Shown one piece after another: positions 57,853 to 64,000 of a DNA stretch of 64,000 bases. This DNA is from DAOUAT01 sp964551735 (GTDB lineage Bacteria; Chloroflexota; Anaerolineae; CG2-30-64-16). The DNA is taken from positions 176,565 to 240,564 of the forward strand of contig CAZKEF010000005.1 in the NCBI GenBank assembly GCA_964551735.1, written 5' to 3'. The notes under the pieces were generated by a model that had not been told where the DNA came from, searched no databases, and was given only the letters and a program-made list of their open reading frames with translations. The position numbers were made by a program, and so were the translations under genes. Numbering within the stretch: position 1 is the first letter of the stretch; each line of letters opens with the position of its first letter.

Positions 57853-60735
57853 ATGACCGAATCCAAAGCTGACCTTGATCACCCCGCCACGTCCGTTCCC
57901 GGTCCGCGGCCGCGCTACCGGCACATCTGGGCCATCTTGGGCCTGCTGACCGTGCTGGCCCTGGCGTTGAGCTGGCCGCTGGTCCGCCACCTGGCCGACC
58001 GGCTGCCCGGCACCGCCACCTGGGCCTTCGACGAGTCCACCTTCGCGTGGAACATCTGGTATTTCAAGCACGCGCTGCTGGACCTCCAGGTCAGCCCGCT
58101 GCACAGCGAGCTGATTTGGTACCCGCTGGGCATCGACCTGATCCTCTACACCTACAACTTCTTCAATGCGCTCATCGCCCTGCCGCTGCTGCTGGCAACC
58201 AACGTGCCCCTGGCCAGCAACGTGACGCTGCTCCTGGCGACGGTGTTGAGCGGCCTGGGCGCGTATCTGCTGACGTACTACGTACTGCGTACCACGTGTC
58301 CCTCACGGGTCGCGGACGCTGCCGAACGCAATACGCAGTACGCAATACGCAATACACAATACGCCCGTCTCGCCGCGCTTATCGCTGCCCTCATCTACGC
58401 CTTCGCTTCCAACCGGGCGATCTACGCGGCCATGGGGCACTACGACATGGTGACCACCCAGTGGCTGCCGTTCTATGCGCTGTATTTGCTCAAGTTGCTG
58501 CGGGAGCCTCGGCTGAAGAACGCGGTGCTGGCCGGCTTGTTCTTCGCGCTGGCTGCGCTGGCCGAGATGATCTTCGCTTCGTTCTTGGCGTTGTTGTCGC
58601 TGGTGTGGCTGCTGGCATCGTGGCGGGAGCTGAGGTCGCGCTGGGCCGCGCTGGGCCGGCTGGCGCTGGCCGGGCTGATCGCTGCGCTGCTGTGGGCGCC
58701 GGCGCTGATTCCCATCGCACGGGAGTTCGTGAGCGGCGATTACGCGCTGGAGGGCTGGGGCGAGAGCCTCAAGCTCAGCGCCGATGCCGTGGGATTGGTG
58801 ACGCCCACCGACCTCAACCCACTGGCCTGGGCCACGGATCCGCACTACGCGTCCCCGGCCGAGCGGTGGCAGGCGGTGGTGCGTGCGGTGGAGGAGGGCA
58901 AGGGCCGTTTCAGCGACATCAACACCGTGTTCCTGGGCTGGGTGACGCTGGCGCTGGCGCTGGTGGGCGCGTGGCTGGGCCGGCGCCGGCTGAGAGGTTG
59001 GATCTGGAGTGCGATCGTCTTCGGCGTCTTGGTGCTCGGTCCGCTGCTACAGGTCAACGGCCGCTTCCGCTTCAGCCTGGATAACATGCTGCCCGAAGGG
59101 GTCACGTTCCCGCTGCCCTTCACCCTGCTGCACTTCATCCCCTTCATCAGCGCCAACCGCGCCCCCAACCGCAACAGCGTGATCCTGATGCTGGCGTTGG
59201 CTGTGCTGGCGGGGTATGGGGTGTGGCGGGTGTTGGGGGCGGGGAAACAAGGAAACAAGGAAGCAAGGAAACAGGGAAAATCCCTTGTCTACTTGTCTAC
59301 TTGTCTACTTGCAATCCTTGTTCTCGCCGAGCATCTCGCCGTCCCACTGCCGACGACTGACGCGCGGATCCCGGCGGTGTATCAGCGGATCGCGCAGGAG
59401 CCGGGCGAGTTCGCGATCATGCAGCTGCCGCTGGGGTGGCGCAACAGCTTCGGGGTGCTGGGCAGCGAGCTAACGCAGCTTCAATACTTCCAGACCGCGC
59501 ACGGCAAGCCGATGATCGGCGGTAATATCAGCCGCGCGCCGGACTACAAGATGGGTTATTTCGGACGCATCCCGCTGTTTCAGGCCATCACTGAGCTGGA
59601 GGCGTACCGCGAGCCGGCGCCGGAGGTGGCTGCAGCCGCGCGGGCGCAGGCCGGCGCGTTGATGGCGCTCTACGATGTGCGTTACTTCGTCACGACGCCG
59701 GCCATCCCCGGCCGCTACCCCTACCAGGACACCTGGCAGCGCACCGAGGCGTATGCGTTGGACGTGTTGCCCCTGGAGAAGCCGGCCCTGTGGGAGCAGG
59801 ACGGCTACCGCGTCTACCGCGTGGTCCAGCCTGAGCTGCGGTCCCCCTTCCGCGTTGACCTGGGCGCGGCGGGCGCGGAGCCGTACCTGGGCCAGGGCTG
59901 GGACGTGCGGGCCGACGAGACGCCCTACAATGCCACCGCGAGCTGGGCGACCGGCACGGATGCTGACCTCTACCTGCCGCTGGATGGCTCGCGGGACGCC
60001 GCCCTGCGTCTCGCCATTGCGCCGCTAACCTACGACGGCGCGCCCGCGCAGTCCGTCTCGATCAGCGTCAACGGCGTGCCCGTGCTGCGAGATCATGCCC
60101 TGGCGCCGGGCTGGCAGATGGTGGAAGCCGTCGTGCCGGCATCGGCGGCGCGGCGCGGCCCCAACCGCGTCCGTCTGGCGTTCGCCTGGGCAGCCAGCCC
60201 TCGGGTCGCGTTCCCCGATCCCGGCAGCCGGGCTGTGATCGGCGCCACCGGCGTCGTCAGCCCGGTCAACCTCGAGGCCCACGGCTTCACCGAGGCGTTC
60301 ATGACCGCGGCCGGCCCGGATGGGGATAGGGTGGATTTGTCCACAGGCCGTCGCGGCTACAACGTGGCCGTGCTGCACCCGCGCACCGGCGAACTGCTGG
60401 CGCAGCGGGGCTTCGACACCGCGGCCAATCCCTACGAGGCGGACGCACTGGCCGACTACCTGGCGCGCGTGCCGCGTGGACGTATCATCGTCCTCGCCAC
60501 TAAAGAGGATGCCACGGCCAACCTGACCCCTGCCGCCATCGAAGCTTTACGTAGCGCCGGATCAGGCGTGACCGACGCGGCCGCGCTGGCCAGCATGGCC
60601 CACGCGCTGATCGGCGTCCAGGGCGCCGGACCAGGCACGGCCGCCGAAGTGATCAACCCGGAGGCCGCGTACCTGCGCGTGGCCGGCGACTTTCGCACCC
60701 TGGCCGCGGCCGTGGATTGGGTGGAGATGGAGTGA
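57853..60735 (+). CDS. Large multi-pass membrane protein, possible glycosyltransferase
   Basis: The 960-residue protein has around ten to twelve membrane helices in its first 490 residues and a large soluble C-terminal region. The DESTFAWNIWYFKHALLD segment after the first helix is similar to loops in GT-C-fold transferases and the YfhO family. It is not assigned to a named family here. Two low-complexity insertions are in frame: residues about 150-172 (RNTQYAIRNTQYARL) and about 463-487 (GKQGNKEARKQGKSLVYLST). It lies between the two DUF2723 genes, so a common pathway is likely. Confidence 0.78.
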   Translation: MTESKADLDHPATSVPGPRPRYRHIWAILGLLTVLALALSWPLVRHLADRLPGTATWAFDESTFAWNIWYFKHALLDLQVSPLHSELIWYPLGIDLILYTYNFFNALIALPLLLATNVPLASNVTLLLATVLSGLGAYLLTYYVLRTTCPSRVADAAERNTQYAIRNTQYARLAALIAALIYAFASNRAIYAAMGHYDMVTTQWLPFYALYLLKLLREPRLKNAVLAGLFFALAALAEMIFASFLALLSLVWLLASWRELRSRWAALGRLALAGLIAALLWAPALIPIAREFVSGDYALEGWGESLKLSADAVGLVTPTDLNPLAWATDPHYASPAERWQAVVRAVEEGKGRFSDINTVFLGWVTLALALVGAWLGRRRLRGWIWSAIVFGVLVLGPLLQVNGRFRFSLDNMLPEGVTFPLPFTLLHFIPFISANRAPNRNSVILMLALAVLAGYGVWRVLGAGKQGNKEARKQGKSLVYLSTCLLAILVLAEHLAVPLPTTDARIPAVYQRIAQEPGEFAIMQLPLGWRNSFGVLGSELTQLQYFQTAHGKPMIGGNISRAPDYKMGYFGRIPLFQAITELEAYREPAPEVAAAARAQAGALMALYDVRYFVTTPAIPGRYPYQDTWQRTEAYALDVLPLEKPALWEQDGYRVYRVVQPELRSPFRVDLGAAGAEPYLGQGWDVRADETPYNATASWATGTDADLYLPLDGSRDAALRLAIAPLTYDGAPAQSVSISVNGVPVLRDHALAPGWQMVEAVVPASAARRGPNRVRLAFAWAASPRVAFPDPGSRAVIGATGVVSPVNLEAHGFTEAFMTAAGPDGDRVDLSTGRRGYNVAVLHPRTGELLAQRGFDTAANPYEADALADYLARVPRGRIIVLATKEDATANLTPAAIEALRSAGSGVTDAAALASMAHALIGVQGAGPGTAAEVINPEAAYLRVAGDFRTLAAAVDWVEME
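58318..58370. repeat. In-frame ACGCAATACGCAAT microrepeat
   Basis: Tandem ACGCAATACGCAGTACGCAA words encode NTQYAIRNTQYA, almost the same residues as the NTQYASR insertion in the mtaB-like protein, although the genes are on opposite strands and unrelated. Confidence 0.88.
59242..59318. repeat. In-frame AACAAGGAAACAAGG microrepeat
   Basis: A GGAAACAAGGAAACAAGGAA part is followed by TTGTCTACTTGTCTACTTGT words. The frame is kept through the cytoplasmic or external loop. Confidence 0.85.
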
Positions 60736-60764
60736 GAGGGGCTGGGGAGAAAGGGAGACTGAAT

Positions 60765-60832
60765 TGCCGTCTGCCGTCTACCATCTGCCATTCGCCATCT
60801 GCCATTTGCTATTCGCCATTCGCTGATTCGTT
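60765..60832. repeat. GCCATTCGCCATC microrepeat before the 60839 gene
   Basis: Words such as CTGCCATTCGCCATCTGCCA extend to within about seven bases of the ATG, so no ribosome binding site is visible. Confidence 0.8.
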
Positions 60833-60838
60833 CTTTTC

Positions 60839-63241
60839 ATGAGCACACGTCATCACCGTCTCACCGATCCCCTCATTGCGCTCGGCGTCGGGCTGGCCGC
60901 GTTCGCGTTGTACCTGCGGACGTTGGCGCCGGGGTTGCTGTGGGGCGACAGCGCCGAGTTCCAGTTCGCGGCCTGGCTCGGCGGCTTTGCGCATCCCACC
61001 GGCTACCCGCTCTACCTGATGCTGGGCTGGCTCTGGACCCACCTGCTGCCCCTGGGCGATCCGGCCTGGCGCATGAATCTGTTTTCCGCGCTGTGGGGCG
61101 GGGTGGCGGTGGGGTTGGTGTACCTGGTGGCCTCACGGATCCTGCGACAGGCTGATAGCGTGCCTCGTGTCGTGACGGATGGAAATGTCATGCTGAGCGG
61201 GTTAACCACTCAAATCACGTGGCGGCGAGTGTCCAGCGATCGCGAAGCATCCCTTCGGGAAGCATCTCCGCAGCATGGCCGAGACCTTTCGCTAGATAGA
61301 CGCTGCAAGGTATTTCACGTGATCAACCCGCTCAGGGTGACACGCGCAGAAGTCGGTGCGGAAAGTCGCTCAACTTTACTGGTTGATCGCCTCTTGGCTG
61401 TAGTTACCGCGCTCGTCTTCGCGGCCACCCCCACCTTCTGGTCGCAGGCCGTGGTGGCCGAGGTTTACACCCTGCACGCCGTGTTCGTGGCCGCCATCCT
61501 GCTGGCAGCGCTGGCCTGGGCCGATCACCCCAGACGACTGCGTTTGTACCTCCTGGTCGGCCTCGTCGGGTTGGGCCTGGCGCACCACCGCACGACGTTG
61601 CTGCTGCTGCCGGGGCTGGTAGTATTCCTGTTTATCCGGAATGGAGGCTTTAGCCGGTCTCTTGCTCAACGGCAGAAACCGGCTGAAGCCTCCATTTCAG
61701 ATTGGTTGACCGCCGTCGCGCTCCTCCTGGCGCCGCTGCTGCTCTATGCCTACATCCCGCTGGTCGCGCCGCGCACGGCCTATTACACCGTGGCCCTGGG
61801 GGCTGGGCAGACGCTGGCGTTGTACGAGCCGACGTTAAGCGGCTTCCTGACGCACATCAGCGGCAGCGTCTTCGGTTCGGCGTTGGGCGTGGCGCGCGGG
61901 CCATGGCTGGCCGAGTTGGCTGGACGGCTGGCCGGCGAGCTGACGTGGCCCGGCGTGGCGTTGGGGCTCCTTGGCGTTGCCTGGCTGGCGTGGCGCGACC
62001 GCCGCACGTTGGCGCTGACCGGCTTGAGCTTCCTTGCCTTCGTCCTATTCAACGCGTTCTACGCTATCGGTGATATTTTCGTGTTCTATATTCCGGCATA
62101 TCTGATCTGGGTCCTGTGGATGAGTGTGGGCGTGTGGGCAGTGGGCTGGGTGCTGCTCGGCGGAGCCAAAAGACCTCCTATCTGTCATGCTGAGCGGGTT
62201 GACAGTTCAAGTTCCGTTGCGGCGCCCGACCAGCGAGGCATCTCGTTGCCAGAGTCTCCAGGCAGCGAGTCAGCAGGTCAACGTCTGCCGCGGCGCGCTG
62301 CCGGCGAAGCATTTCCAACCGGCGGCGCGCGGGACTCTTCGCCGGTGTCTCGCCGCAGTGCTATTTGGCTGGCAGACCCGCTCAGAGTGACAAACGCAAA
62401 CATCTTGTCTGGGGCAGTCAACGCTCTGCTGATAGCCGGCTTCCTCGCCCTGGCCGGCTGGCTGCTGGCGGCCAACTTCGCGCGCGTGGATCGCAGCGCC
62501 GATCGCACGGCGCGCGACGTCTGGGACGCGGTGCTGGCGCAGGCGATCCCCCAGGACGCTATCCTGATCACCAACGACCGGGACGAGATGGCGCCGCAGT
62601 GGTACCTGCGCTACGTCGAGGGCCGTCGCGCCGATCTGACCGGCCTGTTCCCGCTGATCCAGCCCGGCGTCGAGTGGTCGGATGTGGCCGCCGTGACGGA
62701 GCAGGCGCTGCGCACCAGCCGGCCGGTCTACCTGATCAAGCCGATGCCCGGCCTGGAGGTCAAGTTCGTGCTGAGGCCGGTGTCGGGGGCAGTTGCAGAA
62801 GGGATCGGTGCGATGGTGCGTGTGGATGGCCCCGCGGCCCAAGGCCAGCTTGCTCGGACCAGCGGCGCGGTTTTCGGCGCGCAGATCCGACTGGCCGGCT
62901 ACGAGGCCCGACCTGAGACCCTCAGCCCGGGGCGAACCCTGGAAGTGGCCCTGGATTGGGAGCCGCTCGCGTCCTTGGCGCACGATTACACCACCTTCGT
63001 CCACCTGGTGAACGCCGAAGGCCGGGTGATCGGCCAGAGTGACCACCGGCCCGGCGGCATCTACTATCCCACCAGCCTGTGGCGCGCTGGCGAGCGGCTG
63101 CGTGATGTGCATCGGTTCGTGATCGCGAACGACCCCGGCCCTGCGCCTTACACGCTGGAGGTCGGCATCTATCGCCTGGCGCCCGATCTGCAACACTTGG
63201 GCAACCCGCAACGAATTGGCGAGCTGGAGAGCGCCACCTGA
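60839..63241 (+). CDS. DUF2723 membrane protein with repeat-derived insertions
   Basis: The 800-residue protein starts like the 55697 protein: GDSAEFQFAAWLGGFAHPTGYPLYLMLGW. It shares the DUF2723 signature and many membrane helices. Three in-frame insertions interrupt it. Residues about 102-182 carry VMLSGLTTQITWRRVSSDRE from a family A element. Residues about 268-286 (NGGFSRSLAQRQKPAEASI) are a family B palindrome. Residues about 449-520 (AERVDSSSSVAAPDQRGISL) are a second family A element. Without them the length would be near that of ordinary family members. The soluble tail has VYLIKPMPGLEVKFVLRPVS and LVNAEGRVIGQSDHRPGGIY. The ATG lacks a ribosome binding site. Surface glycan work is inferred. 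Confidence 0.85.
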   Translation: MSTRHHRLTDPLIALGVGLAAFALYLRTLAPGLLWGDSAEFQFAAWLGGFAHPTGYPLYLMLGWLWTHLLPLGDPAWRMNLFSALWGGVAVGLVYLVASRILRQADSVPRVVTDGNVMLSGLTTQITWRRVSSDREASLREASPQHGRDLSLDRRCKVFHVINPLRVTRAEVGAESRSTLLVDRLLAVVTALVFAATPTFWSQAVVAEVYTLHAVFVAAILLAALAWADHPRRLRLYLLVGLVGLGLAHHRTTLLLLPGLVVFLFIRNGGFSRSLAQRQKPAEASISDWLTAVALLLAPLLLYAYIPLVAPRTAYYTVALGAGQTLALYEPTLSGFLTHISGSVFGSALGVARGPWLAELAGRLAGELTWPGVALGLLGVAWLAWRDRRTLALTGLSFLAFVLFNAFYAIGDIFVFYIPAYLIWVLWMSVGVWAVGWVLLGGAKRPPICHAERVDSSSSVAAPDQRGISLPESPGSESAGQRLPRRAAGEAFPTGGARDSSPVSRRSAIWLADPLRVTNANILSGAVNALLIAGFLALAGWLLAANFARVDRSADRTARDVWDAVLAQAIPQDAILITNDRDEMAPQWYLRYVEGRRADLTGLFPLIQPGVEWSDVAAVTEQALRTSRPVYLIKPMPGLEVKFVLRPVSGAVAEGIGAMVRVDGPAAQGQLARTSGAVFGAQIRLAGYEARPETLSPGRTLEVALDWEPLASLAHDYTTFVHLVNAEGRVIGQSDHRPGGIYYPTSLWRAGERLRDVHRFVIANDPGPAPYTLEVGIYRLAPDLQHLGNPQRIGELESAT
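61187..61341. repeat. Palindromic element, family A, in-frame copy 1
   Basis: It begins GTCATGCTGAGCGGGTTAAC and ends with AACCCGCTCAGGGTGAC, the inverse of the start. The interior includes AGTGTCCAGCGATCGCGAAG. Confidence 0.88.
61640..61696. repeat. Palindromic element, family B, in-frame copy
   Basis: Nineteen-base arms (61640-61658 and 61678-61696) differ at one position; total length is 57 bases, exactly 19 codons. It is related to the intergenic copy at 16485-16539. Confidence 0.9.
62184..62391. repeat. Palindromic element, family A, in-frame copy 2
   Basis: It begins GTCATGCTGAGCGGGTTGAC and ends ACCCGCTCAGAGTGAC, in the same orientation as copy 1. The reading frame stays open across it. 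Confidence 0.88.
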
Positions 63242-63300
63242 AAGCGCTGTCCGGGGTCGTGAACCACATTGCTTGATGCCCGAACTGCCCGGTTTTCACT

Positions 63301-63330
63301 TTGCGCGCCGTATCAAGGCTGTGGTATACT
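63301..63330 (+). promoter_or_regulatory. Promoter upstream of etfB
   Basis: TTGCGC (63301-63306) and TATACT (63325-63330) are 18 bases apart, about 90 bases before the etfB ATG. The 63242-63419 gap contains no other feature. Confidence 0.5.
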
Positions 63331-63419
63331 CATGACGCCGCGCGTCACAGACACGGCGCTTTGGCAAGTCATCGAGTCGTTCACCGTTACCTTGCAAGCT
63401 TTGACAAGGAGGAACCCGC

Positions 63420-64000
63420 ATGAAGTTCGTAGTTTGTGTCAAACTGACGCCCGACACAGAGCAGTTGGCCGACGTGCGGCCACAGGATGTAGGGGGCGAC
63501 CTGGGGGTGACGATGGTGCTCAACCCCTGGGATGAATTTGCTGTAGAGGAGGCGCTGCAGTTACAGGAGCGCTTCGATGGCGAGGCAGCCGTGATCACCC
63601 TGGGCAGCGAAGAAGCGACTGAGGCGTTGAAGCGGGCCGTCGCGATGGGTGTTGAGGAGGCCGTGCTCTTGTCAGACGAGGCCTTCGACGGCAGTGACGC
63701 CTGGGGCATTGCACACATCCTGGCCCAGGCCATTCGCAAGCTGGACGACGTCACCCTGGTGCTCACCGGCAAGCAGTCGGTGGATGGCAACAGCGGTATG
63801 GTTGGTCCCGGTGTCGCTGCGATGCTCGGTGTGCCGTTTATCGCTGACGTTGCGAAGATCCTCGATGTGACCGAAGAAACTGCAACGGTGCTGCGTGCGC
63901 TCGATGAGGGCATACAGACCGTGCGGGTGAAGTTGCCTGCGGTGCTCTCGGTCAGCAAGGAGATCAACGAGCCGCGCTACCCCAACTTCATGGGCATTCG
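63420..64000 (+). CDS. etfB: Electron transfer flavoprotein beta subunit, 3' truncated by window end
   Basis: The first 193 residues are visible. MKFVVCVKLTPDTEQLADVR and VLNPWDEFAVEEALQLQE are the EtfB start. VDGNSGMVGPGVAAMLGVPF and LPAVLSVSKEINEPRYPNF are the signature and AMP/FAD-binding parts. EtfB forms a heterodimer with EtfA and passes electrons from acyl-CoA dehydrogenases or other flavoenzymes to the quinone pool; an etfA gene would be expected next, outside the window. AAGGAGG lies nine bases upstream of the ATG. A promoter is suggested upstream. Confidence 0.96.
   Translation, partial: MKFVVCVKLTPDTEQLADVRPQDVGGDLGVTMVLNPWDEFAVEEALQLQERFDGEAAVITLGSEEATEALKRAVAMGVEEAVLLSDEAFDGSDAWGIAHILAQAIRKLDDVTLVLTGKQSVDGNSGMVGPGVAAMLGVPFIADVAKILDVTEETATVLRALDEGIQTVRVKLPAVLSVSKEINEPRYPNFMGI

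Overview
The window is GC-rich chromosomal DNA, very probably from a member of the Chloroflexota (Anaerolineae/Caldilineae-like). That placement is an inference. It rests on the gene mix (NAD-dependent GH4 glycosidase, DUF2723 membrane proteins, a CHAT/SUMF1 fusion, a T-box ahead of valS) and on the many short palindromic and low-complexity repeats between and inside genes. No rRNA, tRNA, CRISPR array or insertion sequence was recognised. The first gene (Lon-like protease) and the last (etfB) are cut by the window ends.

Layout. 1-8.4 kb (+): Lon-like protease, one-chain Fe-S serine dehydratase, a heterodimeric ABC exporter and a PfkB kinase. 8.3-13.9 kb (-): phosphodiesterase, flavin-binding protein, lactonase, GH13 oligo-1,6-glucosidase, nitroreductase. 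14.2-18.5 kb (+): MoxR ATPase, DUF58 protein, secreted subtilase. 18.5-30.7 kb (-): NUDIX hydrolase, UroD-like protein, the dgkA/ybeY/pgpH/yqeY group, an mtaB-like methylthiotransferase, PIG-L deacetylase, HAD hydrolase, a probable restriction-modification pair and a homocysteine methyltransferase/MTHFR fusion. 30.9-36.9 kb (+): a membrane protein, then a consensus promoter and T-box leader, two antitoxin-like genes, a PIN toxin and valS. 37-40.5 kb (+): a small membrane protein, a nine-heme cytochrome and a cytochrome b/twelve-heme fusion. 40.6-51.5 kb: alcohol dehydrogenase, GH4 glycosidase, a two-component system, PncC/CinA-type amidase, HAD hydrolase, PcrA/UvrD helicase, Maf, epimerase. 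51.6-64 kb (+): CHAT-SUMF1 protein, BrnT-type toxin and zinc-ribbon antitoxin, methyltransferase-like protein, three large membrane proteins, etfB.

Two things stand out. First, a duplicated antitoxin and a PIN toxin lie between the T-box and valS, so uncharged tRNA-Val may control a toxin-antitoxin module together with its synthetase. Second, several families of palindromes and low-complexity repeats occur both between genes and in frame inside genes (valS, mtaB-like, lactonase, helicase, CHAT-SUMF1, large membrane proteins). They add protein segments and often supply stop codons, somewhat like Rickettsia palindromic elements.

The two cytochrome genes look like a quinone-linked module that moves electrons to the outside of the cell. 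The three large membrane proteins near the end suggest surface glycan or glycoprotein assembly.
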